From assembly GCA_903883645.1 (NCBI GenBank), contig CAISBR010000052.1, positions 33,966 through 97,965 of the forward strand: DNA of 64,000 nt, read 5' to 3'. Made by a program: the position numbers and the translations under genes. The stretch comes from an uncultured Myxococcales bacterium. Lineage in GTDB: Bacteria > Myxococcota_A > UBA9042. The notes beneath the pieces are model-generated. The model saw only the letters and a list, made by a program, of their open reading frames with translations, was not told where the DNA came from and ran no database searches. Below are positions 44,534-54,081 of this stretch, in pieces. Numbering within the stretch: the first letter of the stretch is position 1; each line of letters begins with the position of its first letter.

Positions 44534-45466
44534 CTAGTCCCCCGCAACGACCACCCGATTGCGCCCGCCATGTTTCGCCGCATAGAGCGCGCGGTCCGCC
44601 TCTTGAAACAGCGACTCCCAGTCCGGCGTCACCGGCCCGAGCGCGGCGATGCCAACCGACACCGTCAGACGCAGCACCTGGCCATTGTGCCTGAATTCAG
44701 CTGTTTCAATGGCCCTGCGCACCTGTTCTGCGCGCTCGACCACCTCGGCGGGAGTCGCATCGCTGTGCAGCACCACGAACTCCTCGCCGCCAAACCGCGC
44801 CAAGAAATCGAGCGCCCCCATCTGCTCACCCAGCAGCCGCGCACTCTGTTGCAGCACTTTGTCGCCCGCATCGTGGCCATAGGTATCGTTGACGGCCTTG
44901 AAGTGGTCTAAATCGTAGATAGAAACGACCAGCGGCGCCCCTAGCTGCTGAGCCCGCTCGACCGCGCGCGGCGCCTCAGTCAGCAGCGCCCCCTTGTTCT
45001 TTACGCCGGTCAGGGGATCTGTGCGCGCCAGGTCAAAAACCTCTTTCGCCGACACGGCTTCGATGTTGCCCGGCGCCAAGAACTTGAGCAACACGTTGCC
45101 CACCTTGATCTGGTCGTGGTCGCGCAGCTGGTGCATCGTGCCCGGCTTGAGCACCGCGCCATTGACGCTGGTCTGATTGGTCGAGCTCAGATCCACGATG
45201 CCCACCGCGTCGTAAAGCGTAGCTATGGCCGCGTGTTGCTTGCTCACGCTGGGGTCGGGGATCTCGACCTCGGCGCCCACCGCACGGCCCACAATGCTGC
45301 GTTGCTCGGTCAGCGGCCACTGCTTGCCCATCACCGCCGCCGGCCCCGACAGCAGCACCAGCGTAGCGGGCACCTTGGCGGCTTTTTCTAAGCGTTGCGC
45401 CAGTGTAGAGTGGGCCGAAAGAACGATGGCGGTCGCTTCTTCGGCGCCGCTTGGGCTACGCGCCAT
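44534..45466 (-). CDS. FHA-GGDEF diguanylate cyclase
   Basis: Cytoplasmic signalling protein of 310 residues. An FHA phosphopeptide-binding domain occupies about 37-130, with the conserved GR (60-61), SKQH (75-78) and SSTNQTSVNG. The GGDEF domain (about 145-307) has YDLDHFKAVND, GHDAGDKVL and active-site GGEEF (226-230), so it should make cyclic di-GMP. The inhibitory RxxD site is replaced by GALD, suggesting no product inhibition at that site. ATG 45466 has AGGAG six bases upstream. FHA domains read phosphothreonine, so the PilZ-kinase at 11932 or another Ser/Thr kinase could control it; that link is inference. Confidence 0.9.
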   Translation of the reverse strand: MARSPSGAEEATAIVLSAHSTLAQRLEKAAKVPATLVLLSGPAAVMGKQWPLTEQRSIVGRAVGAEVEIPDPSVSKQHAAIATLYDAVGIVDLSSTNQTSVNGAVLKPGTMHQLRDHDQIKVGNVLLKFLAPGNIEAVSAKEVFDLARTDPLTGVKNKGALLTEAPRAVERAQQLGAPLVVSIYDLDHFKAVNDTYGHDAGDKVLQQSARLLGEQMGALDFLARFGGEEFVVLHSDATPAEVVERAEQVRRAIETAEFRHNGQVLRLTVSVGIAALGPVTPDWESLFQEADRALYAAKHGGRNRVVVAGD

Positions 45467-45720
45467 GCTGCGCTCCTCGCATGTCACACTCCGTTTGTGT
45501 CGGACGCAATCGATGTTGTAGAGAATCGAGACCCGGATGCGCAGCGGGCGCCTAGGGCACGCACCGCGACCCTGGGGGTGGGTCTAGGCCAAGACTAGCG
45601 GTCGGAGCCGTTGCGGTCAACGACAATGCGCGGGCAATGGGTCGCAAGTGCGGGCGCAAACACAGCATTACCTGCCCAAACAGACCACAAGCGGCAGGGC
45701 GGCCAGCGCGGTCGGCGACC

Positions 45721-47082
45721 TTACAAGCAAGTGCCGGCGTAGCAACTGCCGCCATCGCCGCACGCCTGACCGTTGGCGACAGGGGTCTGCACGCAGGCTC
45801 CGCCCAGGCTGTCACAACTAGCGATGGTGCAGGGGTTGGCGTCGTCGCAGTCCTTGGTCTGGCCGACACACTCGCCCAGCTGGCAGGTGGCCGCGGCCGT
45901 GCAGGCGTCGCCGGTGGTGCAAGCGGCGCCGCTGTCGATCGGCACGTTGACGCAGCCGCCGCTTTCTGGGGCGCAGCTATCGGCAGTGCAGGCATTGGCG
46001 TCGTCGCAGCTCAGGTCTGTGCCCTTGCACAGGTAGTCCTTGCAGCCGTCGCCCGCAGTGCAGGGGTTGCCGTCGTCGCACGCCATGTTGGCCGCCGCCA
46101 TGCCGTAGGTGCAAAAACCCGTGACCGCATCGCAGGTTTCGATGGTGCAGGGCCAGCCATCTTCGCAGTTTTTGGCGGTACCCGTGCAGGTGCCCTGGGT
46201 GCAAGTGTCGAGCACGGTGCACGGCTTGCCATCGCTGCACGGCTTGCTGTTGGGGTTGTAAAGGCACTTGCCCTGGCCGTCGCAGCTGTCGTCCGTGCAC
46301 GGGTTGCCGTCATTGCACGAGTCGCCCTTGCCGGAGCACGTGCCCAGCTTGCACACATCGCCTACCGAGCACGCGTCGCCGTCGTCGCACGCCACGGCAT
46401 TGAGCGCCACGTAGCTGCAGCCCTTGCCCGGGTCGCACAGGTCGGTGGTGCAGGGGTTGCCGTCGTCGCACGGCGCGGTATCGATGACCTTGCAGGCGCC
46501 GCCCTGGCACGCGTGCAAGACGCACAGGTCGCCGTCTTGGCAAGGCACTTCTAAGTTTCCGTGTTCACAGCCTTTCGATGCGATGCAGAAGTCCGTCGTG
46601 CAGGGGTTGCCGTCGTCGCACGCCAAGGGGCTGCCGATGCACTTGCCGTCGTGGCAGCGGTCGCCCTCGGTACACTTGTTGCTGTCGCTGCAGTCTACAT
46701 CCGCTTGAATCTTCTTGACGTTGCACACGCCCTTCATCTTGTCACAGAACGGCGTGTAGCAGGCCAAGAAGGTGGTGGGGCAGTCCGCGTCGGTGCTGCA
46801 GGCGGCGCCGGTGCCAATGTTGACGGTCGCCGATTGCATCAGGGTAAATTCGAGCGAACTCTTGGTGTCTTTGCCGCTCGCTCCGGTGTCGACAGTCCCA
46901 TTGGCGTCGTTGTGCGTCAGGGTTGGGGCATTCGGTACAGTTTCTGCCGTGCAGGCCGTTCCTCCCGCGGTCAAGACCAGCGTCGCAGCCATGAGGAGTT
47001 GCACAAAGCGCCCGTTACGGCTGCACGGCCGGGCGTCTTGCTGAACTTGGGAACCATGGATGAAATGGGGGATCAGCTTCAT
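45721..47082 (-). CDS. Cys-rich repeat lipoprotein
   Basis: Predicted lipoprotein of 453 residues. The signal peptide has a hydrophobic core and ends LTAGGTAC. After a short polar linker, almost all of the protein is about a dozen units of roughly 25-35 residues with CDDGNPCTTDxC, each followed by further Cys-Gly pairs. This pattern is common in secreted myxobacterial proteins, often as part of longer proteins; its function is not established. ATG 47082 is chosen over 47157 because GGTGA lies four bases before it and it gives a usable signal peptide. Likely heavily disulfide bonded. It lies downstream of the PGAP1-like lipase on the same strand with a 252-bp gap. Confidence 0.85.
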   Translation of the reverse strand: MKLIPHFIHGSQVQQDARPCSRNGRFVQLLMAATLVLTAGGTACTAETVPNAPTLTHNDANGTVDTGASGKDTKSSLEFTLMQSATVNIGTGAACSTDADCPTTFLACYTPFCDKMKGVCNVKKIQADVDCSDSNKCTEGDRCHDGKCIGSPLACDDGNPCTTDFCIASKGCEHGNLEVPCQDGDLCVLHACQGGACKVIDTAPCDDGNPCTTDLCDPGKGCSYVALNAVACDDGDACSVGDVCKLGTCSGKGDSCNDGNPCTDDSCDGQGKCLYNPNSKPCSDGKPCTVLDTCTQGTCTGTAKNCEDGWPCTIETCDAVTGFCTYGMAAANMACDDGNPCTAGDGCKDYLCKGTDLSCDDANACTADSCAPESGGCVNVPIDSGAACTTGDACTAAATCQLGECVGQTKDCDDANPCTIASCDSLGGACVQTPVANGQACGDGGSCYAGTCL

Positions 47083-47334
47083 AAGTTCACCATAATGGAG
47101 GACCCCCGCCGAAGTCGACCACGAAATTGTGAAGACTGGTGGCGCCTCTTTCGGCAATTCTCACATAGAATCACTAGATCTAGGTCAATTCTTTACATTT
47201 ACTTGCACAACTCGCTTACATTTGCACATGCAGCCGCGCCGCGAAGCACGGGCCCGTCTCGCGGCCCGATGTCAATCAACAACTTGAATTTAAACGATGT
47301 ATTCTCAGTTTTGCAGCGGACGCCGCGCCGCCGC

Positions 47335-48549
47335 TTAGCCTTTGTCACGCACGGCCTTGGTCACTGCGCTCGCGGCCGCCAGCCCCGCATCCAAGGCGGC
47401 GTGCTCGAGCCCCACTAGCCGCGCGTGCACCGCGTGAGCCGCCTGCACAGGGCCGGCGAGCCCTGGCGCCAGCGTTTGCACCGCCGCCAGCAGCTGATCC
47501 GCTCGCCCCAAGCGGACTTGCGCAACCGCGCGCTGACCCGCCTGCACCGCATCGAGGCCAAGCTGCACCGCATCGGCCTGCAGCTGGTGCGGCGTTGGCC
47601 GCTTGGCAGCTGCCTCAAAATTCGCGCGCGCTGGCGCGGGCTTCGCATCCCCCTGGCTCACAACCGGATCGGGCAGCCACGCCAGCAGCAGCGCCGCCAC
47701 CTGCGGGCTGTAGGCTAGTTGCGCGTGCGGCACGCCGGATACAATACGCGTTTCTGTATCAGCTGGGCGGGGTTGCTGAGGGTCGTCGCCCAGAGCACTG
47801 CGCAGCGAGACCATGCCGTCGCCAAGCAGGTGCGCAAGGGGGCTGTGGCCCGCCAGCGAGCCCGCCACCAGCAGCTGCCGCGGCCCCTGCGGCCAAGCGA
47901 GCTGCGCCGGATCGCCCAACTGGCGAATGCCCGGGCTCCGCAAGTCTGCGACTTGGCCGATCAATTGCGTCACCGGATCGGGGATAGCCCGCAGCGCCTT
48001 CGTGAGCGTACGCCCGGCGCGCTCGAGCGGCGCACCCAGGTGCGGGGTACCCAAATAGGCGATGTGACTCAGCTTATCGCGCCACTGCCGCGGTTCGCCC
48101 TGCCCCGCGCTCCACGCCGCCCGCACCACCAGCCCGCCCATACTGTGGCATACCAGCACAAGTTCACGCACTTGCAGCGGCCACTCGTCGAGTAATTGCT
48201 CGAGTGCGGTGTCGAGCTCGCGCCCCAGCTGCTGGGCCGGCAGGCCCGAGTTGTAGCGCAACCGCAGCGGCATCAAGCCTTTTTGCTCGTGTAGCAGCGT
48301 GCCGTAGTCGGCCTGCGCCAGCTCGCCCAGGGCAAAGCCGTGGTCGGTGGCCATCAGCCCGTGGATCAACAGCACAAGCCTATCTTTTGCTTGCGGAATC
48401 GCCGCCGCCAGCCCCGCACGCGTCAGCTCGAGCGGCTCGCCGTCGTACACAAAGCGCAGCGGAGTCGCCAGAGCATTGCCGCGCGCGTGCAGCCAGTCGC
48501 CCACCGCACCGGTCAAGACGCCTTGCAGTTGCTCTGAAGTCTTGCTCAT
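47335..48549 (-). CDS. PGAP1/lecithin-cholesterol-acyltransferase-like alpha/beta hydrolase
   Basis: Protein of 404 residues. The hydrolase core has LVLLIHGLMATDHGF, nucleophile S136 in VCHSMGGLVVRAAW, and AYLGTPHLGAPLERAG, the family block after the nucleophile; a His in SGVPHAQLAYSP is the probable third catalytic residue. The C-terminal 130 residues are an Ala/Gln-rich helical extension of unknown role. No signal peptide. ATG 48549 has GGAGG eight bases upstream, so the longer frame to 48621 is not used. Relatives hydrolyse lipid esters or GPI acyl chains. Divergent from the IgGFc-binding protein gene (152-bp gap). Confidence 0.87.
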   Translation of the reverse strand: MSKTSEQLQGVLTGAVGDWLHARGNALATPLRFVYDGEPLELTRAGLAAAIPQAKDRLVLLIHGLMATDHGFALGELAQADYGTLLHEQKGLMPLRLRYNSGLPAQQLGRELDTALEQLLDEWPLQVRELVLVCHSMGGLVVRAAWSAGQGEPRQWRDKLSHIAYLGTPHLGAPLERAGRTLTKALRAIPDPVTQLIGQVADLRSPGIRQLGDPAQLAWPQGPRQLLVAGSLAGHSPLAHLLGDGMVSLRSALGDDPQQPRPADTETRIVSGVPHAQLAYSPQVAALLLAWLPDPVVSQGDAKPAPARANFEAAAKRPTPHQLQADAVQLGLDAVQAGQRAVAQVRLGRADQLLAAVQTLAPGLAGPVQAAHAVHARLVGLEHAALDAGLAAASAVTKAVRDKG

Positions 48550-48701
48550 TTTGTAGGCCTCCAGGTGCGACAGAGTGTGGGCGCGGCGCTGCGGCGTGGC
48601 AAGCGGCCGGAGCGCGCCCAACCGGGCTGAGCAGCAAGAGCTTTCGCCGCAGCGCCCCCTGCATTAGACTCAGGGTGGGGCCATCGCCCCGTGGACCGTC
48701 G

Positions 48702-51029
48702 ATGCCTGCCGTAACCTTCGCCAACTTATGGTATTTAACGATTTTTCTTGTGCTAACAAGCGGAGCACTCAGTTGCTCACAGGCCACCAGCGGCGGCAGC
48801 GGCGGCTACTATCTACTCGACGCAGAAGGCGACGGCAGCACGGTCAGCGGGGCCGACACGCCCGGCGGCAGCGACACGGTAGCGCCCAGCGACACCGCCG
48901 CACCGCCCGACATCTACACCGGCGACCCCACCTACGACGGCCCGGCGTGCACCACCAGCGCGGCATGCAAAGACTATGGAAGCAAGAACTTGTGCGCCAC
49001 GGCCATCAAGCAATGCGTCGAGTGCTTGACCGAGTACCAGTGCCAGCCGGGCCAAACCTGCGACAATTTCGCGTGCAAAGACCCCAGTTGCACCCCCGGC
49101 GCGACCTCGTGCGATGGACCGTTTCTGCTGACCTGCAACGAAGACGGCAAGACCTCGACCTCGAGCAAATGCCCAGACGCCACCCCGACTTGCGTAGCGG
49201 GTCAGTGCCGCGTCTGCGAACCGGGCAGCAAGTACTGCGAGGCGGCCAGCACGGGCAGCAAGTCAAAGGCCGTGATGCAGTGCAACGCCGACGGCAGTAA
49301 CGCTGTAGTTTTACAAGCTTGCGAGGGCGACGCCACCTGCATCAACAAGCAGTGCATGGTCTGCGCGCCGGGCACCAAGCAATGCAACGGCTCGCTCGCT
49401 ATGGCCTGCAACAACGACGGCAGCGGCATGGACATCGCCGACGACTGCGGCGCCAAGGGCCAAGCGTGCCAGGGCGGCTTGTGCGTCAGCCCGTGCCAAG
49501 GCGACCTAAAATCGAACACTTACGTGGGATGCGACTTCTGGGCGGTCGACCTCGACAACATCGTAGAAGGCGACTTAGACGCGCAAAATCAGCAGTATGG
49601 CGTGGTGGTGTCCAATACCGCCGACGGCCCTGCAGCGGTCACCGTGTCGATCGGCACCAAGGGCCAAGCTGGCTACCATAGCAAGACCTATACGGTGGCG
49701 GCAAAAGGCTTGCAGTCCATCAACTTGCCTGACCCTAGCTGGGGCCTGCCGCCGCAAAATCAAGAGGGCACGTCGATTAACAGCCTGCTCTACCGCATCC
49801 AGGCCGACCAGCCGATTGTGGCGTACCAGTTCAACCCGATGACCAATGTGGGCGTTTTCAGTAACGATGCGTCGCTGCTGCTGCCGTCGAACGCGCTGGG
49901 CAAGACCTATTATGTGATGTCGCACGCAGAGTTAGATGGCCCGTACCGCAGCTTTGCCAATATCATCGCCACCGCGCCGGGCACAACCACGGTGTCGGTG
50001 AAGCCGACCTGCAAAACGCTTGCGGGCAGCGGAGTTCCGTCGATCGGCAAGGGTAAGGTGGGCACGGTGCAGCTGCAGCAAGGCCAGGCCCTGAATCTTG
50101 AGAGCGACGAAAAGAACGGCGACATGACCGGCACATATATCGAAGCCGACAAACCCGTAGCAGTTTTCGGTGGTTCCGAGATGTCGAACTCGCCCGACAC
50201 CGGCAACTGCGTGCCCAACGCCAGCGGCTCAGGCAAGTCGTGCGCCGGCACCAGCCTGGGCGGCTTTGGCCAGTCGTGCAGCAGCGACGCCCAGTGCACC
50301 CCCTCGTGCTGCGCGGATCACTTAGAAGAGCAGATGTTTCCGGTCGATACGCTAGGTAGCTCGTACGTGGCGGTGCGCCTCGCCCCCCGCGGCAAAGAGA
50401 AAGATGCCTGGCGTATTTTGGCGGTCGAAGACGGCACCACGGTTACGGTCAGCCCGAGCCAAGGCGCCGCGCTGCCCATGCTGAACAAGGGACAGTGGAA
50501 AGAATTCCAGAGTAATCAAGACTTTGTGATCGAGGCCAACCACCCGGTCTTGGTCGCGCAGTACATGGCCTCGTCGTACGCCACCATTACCACCGAGGGC
50601 GCGACCTGCAACGTCGGCGGCTCGGCCACCCAGTGCCTGACCAAGTACAACTACACGGCCGACTGCTTAGACGGCGGATTTTCTGGGTATTGTGCGCCCA
50701 TTGGCGACCCATCGCTCATCTTGACGGCGGCAACCTCGCAGTTCCTAGACGATTACATCTTCTTAGTGCCGGCGCAGTACAAGATTAATTACATCAACAT
50801 CGCGATGCCACAGGGCGCGACGGCGAAGATCGACGGCTCGCTAATTGCCGCCAGCACGTTCAAGGCCGTGACCGGCTCGCAGTGGCAAGTGGCGCGGCTG
50901 CCGGTCAAAGACGGGCCGCATCGGCTGCAGCTGTCGGCCAAAGGTGGTTTGACGGTCTATGGTTACGACAAAGATGTCTCGTACGGCTACACGGGCGGCG
51001 CCGGTCTGGCGGTGGGCGGCCAGCCGTAG
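48702..51029 (+). CDS. IgGFc-binding-domain surface protein with Cys-rich N-terminal region
   Basis: Exported protein of 775 residues. The signal peptide (about 1-27) ends GALSC, a weak lipobox. A Gly/Ser/Asp/Thr stalk leads to Cys-rich units with CVECLTEYQCQPGQTC, and repeats of CEPGSKYC / CAPGTKQCNG followed by xxxxQACEGDATC. From about residue 270 the protein matches the IgGFc-binding N-terminal domain: GVVVSNTADGPAAVTV, VFGGSEMSN, FPVDTLGSSYVAVRLAPRG, DAWRILAVEDGTTVTV. That domain was named from human FCGBP; bacterial versions have no known ligand. ATG 48702 gives the signal peptide; the frame is open further upstream only by chance. Probably surface adhesion or recognition. Confidence 0.85.
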   Translation: MPAVTFANLWYLTIFLVLTSGALSCSQATSGGSGGYYLLDAEGDGSTVSGADTPGGSDTVAPSDTAAPPDIYTGDPTYDGPACTTSAACKDYGSKNLCATAIKQCVECLTEYQCQPGQTCDNFACKDPSCTPGATSCDGPFLLTCNEDGKTSTSSKCPDATPTCVAGQCRVCEPGSKYCEAASTGSKSKAVMQCNADGSNAVVLQACEGDATCINKQCMVCAPGTKQCNGSLAMACNNDGSGMDIADDCGAKGQACQGGLCVSPCQGDLKSNTYVGCDFWAVDLDNIVEGDLDAQNQQYGVVVSNTADGPAAVTVSIGTKGQAGYHSKTYTVAAKGLQSINLPDPSWGLPPQNQEGTSINSLLYRIQADQPIVAYQFNPMTNVGVFSNDASLLLPSNALGKTYYVMSHAELDGPYRSFANIIATAPGTTTVSVKPTCKTLAGSGVPSIGKGKVGTVQLQQGQALNLESDEKNGDMTGTYIEADKPVAVFGGSEMSNSPDTGNCVPNASGSGKSCAGTSLGGFGQSCSSDAQCTPSCCADHLEEQMFPVDTLGSSYVAVRLAPRGKEKDAWRILAVEDGTTVTVSPSQGAALPMLNKGQWKEFQSNQDFVIEANHPVLVAQYMASSYATITTEGATCNVGGSATQCLTKYNYTADCLDGGFSGYCAPIGDPSLILTAATSQFLDDYIFLVPAQYKINYINIAMPQGATAKIDGSLIAASTFKAVTGSQWQVARLPVKDGPHRLQLSAKGGLTVYGYDKDVSYGYTGGAGLAVGGQP

Positions 51030-51034
51030 CGCGC

Positions 51035-51062
51035 GCGTGGCTCAAGTGGGCTGCACGCTTTT
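51035..51062 (+). terminator. Weak candidate intrinsic terminator
   Basis: GCGTG (51035-51039) and CACGC (51054-51058) can pair, followed by TTTT (51059-51062), shortly after the stop codon of the IgGFc-domain gene. The stem is short and the loop long, so confidence is low. Confidence 0.25.
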
Positions 51063-51154
51063 CGACACTTCGCCCACGTAAACTGTCAAAAAGCTCGCAC
51101 GCCCCCGACCGCTCCGCCGTGGCAACACCCGATGGAATTCGTTAAGCACTGATC

Positions 51155-52195
51155 CTAAACCCGCAACGAACCATCGCCATTGCGATCGCGGCCGTTTTGC
51201 CACTCGACCATCCAGCCCGGATAACTGGCCGGCAACATACTGACATCGTTTAGGATCTGCAGCTCATCGCTGGTCAGCTTCACGGCCGGCGCCGCCAAGT
51301 TGTCGACCAGCTGGGCCTGGGTGCGCGCGCCGATAATCACGCTCGTCACAAACGGCTTGTGCAGCAGATACGCCAGCGCAATCTGGGCGACGCTGACACC
51401 GCGGGCCTCGGCCATGGGGCGCATGGCGTCGACACAGGCAAAAGCCCGCGTTTTATCTACAATTGGAAAGTCGAAGGTGGTGCGTCGCGCCCCCTGCGGC
51501 CCGTCGGCATCGGGCTGGAACTTGCCGCTGAGCAGCCCGCCCGCCAGCGGCGACCAAGGCAACACGGCCAAGCCCTCTTCTTGAGCCAAGGGCGCGATCT
51601 CATTCTCGATATCCCGCGCAGCAATCGCGTAGAACATCTGCGCCGACACAAAGCGCGGCAGACCGCGGCGATCGGCAATCGCCAGCGCTTTCATAGCGAT
51701 CCACGCCGGCAGGTTGCAGAAGCCCACATAGCGCACCTTGCCGCTGCGCACGATGTCGGCCAGGGCCTCGACCGTCTCTTCGAGCGGCGTAGACTTGTCA
51801 ACCCCATGAATCTGATACAGATCGATGTAGTCCGTGCCCAGTCGCTGCAGGCTCGCATCGATCGAGGCAAACAGGTGCTTGCGGCTCAGACCGGCGTCGT
51901 TCGGCCCCGGCCCCATGCGCCCACGCGCCTTGGTCGCCAACACGAGCGAGTCGCGGCGCAGGCCCAACCGCGCGATCGCCCCGGCGACCAGCTTTTCGCT
52001 CTCGCCCTCGTGGTAAACATTGGCCGTGTCGACGAAATTGACCCCCGCGTCGATCGCAGTCCGCAGCTGCTCGGTCACCGCGTCGAGCCCCAGGTCGCCC
52101 ATTTGCGCCCAAAAACCCTTGCCGCCATACGTCATGGTGCCCAGACACAGCTCAGAAACGAACAGGCCCGTGCGACCCAACTTGCGATACTGCAT
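51155..52195 (-). CDS. Aldo/keto reductase
   Basis: NADPH-dependent oxidoreductase of 346 residues. The catalytic tetrad is visible: D56 (FVDTANVY), Y61, K89 (LATKARG) and H130 (LYQIHGVD). The cofactor-binding C-terminal part includes SVIIGARTQAQLVDNL. The N-terminus MQYRKLGRTGLFVSELCLG is typical of the AKR12/13-like subfamily that acts on aldehydes and sugars. ATG 52195 has AAGGAG directly upstream (52200-52206); the longer open frame to 52711 lacks support and covers the divergent BON-like gene. Substrate unknown. Confidence 0.92.
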   Translation of the reverse strand: MQYRKLGRTGLFVSELCLGTMTYGGKGFWAQMGDLGLDAVTEQLRTAIDAGVNFVDTANVYHEGESEKLVAGAIARLGLRRDSLVLATKARGRMGPGPNDAGLSRKHLFASIDASLQRLGTDYIDLYQIHGVDKSTPLEETVEALADIVRSGKVRYVGFCNLPAWIAMKALAIADRRGLPRFVSAQMFYAIAARDIENEIAPLAQEEGLAVLPWSPLAGGLLSGKFQPDADGPQGARRTTFDFPIVDKTRAFACVDAMRPMAEARGVSVAQIALAYLLHKPFVTSVIIGARTQAQLVDNLAAPAVKLTSDELQILNDVSMLPASYPGWMVEWQNGRDRNGDGSLRV

Positions 52196-52356
52196 CGTAA
52201 TCTCCTTAGTGCGCCGAGTGCTTTGCTGGCGCGCGGTGGCGATATGCTGCCCGTTGCCGGCGTGCGGAGCAAGCGCGTTGCCGGCAGGTTGCCCGACTTT
52301 GCCGGCTCTTTGCCGACCCCTGCTGTGAATGCTACTCTGTTCAAAAGGAGGCCCCG

Positions 52357-52719
52357 ATGAGCCACAACGACCCTGAAAAGAAAGCCGCCGCGATTGCCGA
52401 AGCCATTGCTGCGCGTGGGGTGACAGGTGTTGCTGTGTCGATGAGTGCCCAAGACTCGTCCGCCTATCTTGTCGGCGAGGTCCACAGCGCGGCCGAAGAG
52501 GCCATTGCCGTGGATGCCGCCCTAGAGGCGGGTGCCACGCGCGTGCAAGACGGTTTGCACTACCCCGGCGCTGAAAAAGCTGCGGGTAGCCTAGTGCCGC
52601 CGCCACAGACCCATGGCGTCGATCCTGCGCTCGATATTCTGCGCGGTGCCCACCTCGAGAGCCGCACCTTTGACGCGTCCGATGTGGTCGGTGTACGGAC
52701 GGGCACGCCAATTGACTAA
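52357..52719 (+). CDS. Small BON-like protein
   Basis: Soluble protein of 120 residues. Residues 15-70 follow the pattern of a BON domain: helix (IAEAIAARGV), strand (VAVSMSAQDSSAYLVGEV), helix with AEEAIAVDAALEAG and strand VQDGLHY. BON domains usually bind lipids or peptidoglycan in the periplasm, but there is no signal peptide here. The C-terminal 45 residues (SLVPPPQTHGVDPALDIL...) are unassigned. A perfect AAAGGAGG precedes ATG by five bases, so it should be well translated. It lies 57 bp upstream of the DTW-domain gene on the same strand. Confidence 0.75.
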   Translation: MSHNDPEKKAAAIAEAIAARGVTGVAVSMSAQDSSAYLVGEVHSAAEEAIAVDAALEAGATRVQDGLHYPGAEKAAGSLVPPPQTHGVDPALDILRGAHLESRTFDASDVVGVRTGTPID

Positions 52720-52776
52720 ATCCTTAGAGGCAACGCTGATTTCGAACCCCTCGCGAACCTACCCCGGCGACCTGCT

Positions 52777-53958
52777 GTGACGACACTACTGCCTGCCGAG
52801 CTGCCCCAGGCCCGCGCCTTTTGCTACCGGTGCCATAAGCCCGAGCGCGTGTGCATTTGTGGGCTGCTGCCGCAAGTCGCCAACCGCACCCAAGTGCACA
52901 TCTTGCAGCATCCGCGCGAGAAGAATCGGCCAATTGGCACGGTGCGTTTTGCCATGCTGGGTCTGCAGCGCTGCGCGGTCGAGGTACACGCGCCATGGTC
53001 CGAGCAGCCGAGCCCGTTGCGGCAGCGGCTTAGTGCGGGGGCGGCGGTGCTGTTTCCGAGCGCCAAGGCGCGCGCGGTCGAGACGATGGCCGCGGGCGAG
53101 CGACCGAGCGAGCTAATTGTGCTCGACGGTACATGGAATCAGGTCAAGGCGGTGGTGCGCGCCAACCCGTGGCTAAACGACCTGCCGCACGTGTTTTTGG
53201 CGACGCCCGAGCCCAGTCGCTACCGCATCCGCGCCGAGCCGCAAATTCACTACGTTTCGACCCTTGAGGCGATTGTGGCGACGCTGCAGGCCCTAGAGCC
53301 CGAAACACGGGGTTTTGCGGGTCTGCTGCAGGCTTTCGACGCGATGATCGACACGCAAGTCGCCTATGCGGGTACTGGCGAGCGGCGGTTTAAGCAGGCC
53401 CGGGCCGCGCGGCCGCCGCACATCCCCGCAGTGCTGAGCGAAAAACCCGAGCAGCATCTGCTGGTTCACTTGGATACGGTCGGGCAACGCGGGGCGACGC
53501 GGCCGATCCATGTGTGCGCGTGGCGGCTGGCGACGGGCGAGCACTTCGAGTGTCTGATCTGTAGCGATCCGCCGAGCGAGGCGCGCAAGCTGCCCTTTCT
53601 CGACCTGCCGCAAGATGCCTGGCAAACCGCCGTGAGCCCTGAACAATTTGCGCTGCTCTGGCGGGCCTTTGTGCGCCACGACGATGTTGCCGTGGTGTGG
53701 AGCCAGCGTGCCCTAGACCTGTCGCCCATGCCGGCCGAGGTGCTGCAACTAAAAGCCGTGTGGTGCAACCTGGAGCATCGCAAAGCGGGGCACTTGACCG
53801 ATGCCTTGCAACAGCTGGGTATTGAACGGGATCCTGGACCGTTTTGGGGTGAAGTCGGTCGGCAAATGGGGGAGCTGCTGGCGCTGCGGCGGTGGCTGCT
53901 GGCGCTGGCACAGCGCGGCCATGTCGCCCCACTTGCACCAAGCGAGCATGACCGCTAA
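52777..53958 (+). CDS. DTW-domain protein (tRNA acp3U-type) with long C-terminal extension
   Basis: Protein of 393 residues. The N-terminal 200 residues are a DTW domain, the fold of enzymes that transfer the aminocarboxypropyl group of S-adenosylmethionine to tRNA uridine: zinc-binding CYRCHKPERVCIC (C16, C19, C26, C28), HPREKNRPIGT, and LDGTWNQVKAVV with D117-G-T-W120. Family proteins such as YfiP/TapT are about 230 residues; this one has about 190 more, including HLDTVGQRGATRPIHVCAW and HLTDALQQLGI. The extension has a weak resemblance to 3'-5' exonuclease-fold proteins, but the acidic metal ligands are not all present. Start is GTG 52777. Related ORFs in the same strand form an operon with the BON-like gene. 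Confidence 0.85.
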   Translation: MTTLLPAELPQARAFCYRCHKPERVCICGLLPQVANRTQVHILQHPREKNRPIGTVRFAMLGLQRCAVEVHAPWSEQPSPLRQRLSAGAAVLFPSAKARAVETMAAGERPSELIVLDGTWNQVKAVVRANPWLNDLPHVFLATPEPSRYRIRAEPQIHYVSTLEAIVATLQALEPETRGFAGLLQAFDAMIDTQVAYAGTGERRFKQARAARPPHIPAVLSEKPEQHLLVHLDTVGQRGATRPIHVCAWRLATGEHFECLICSDPPSEARKLPFLDLPQDAWQTAVSPEQFALLWRAFVRHDDVAVVWSQRALDLSPMPAEVLQLKAVWCNLEHRKAGHLTDALQQLGIERDPGPFWGEVGRQMGELLALRRWLLALAQRGHVAPLAPSEHDR

Positions 53959-54081
53959 GTTCATGCAGCGAGCTTGAACCCGCGCTTTCACTTGTCAGTG
54001 TGATAACCGGATGATCCATCCCCCGCCCACGAAACGGTTTGCACTGCCGCGCCCAAGGTCGAGGCCAGTGGCGAGGCCGCG

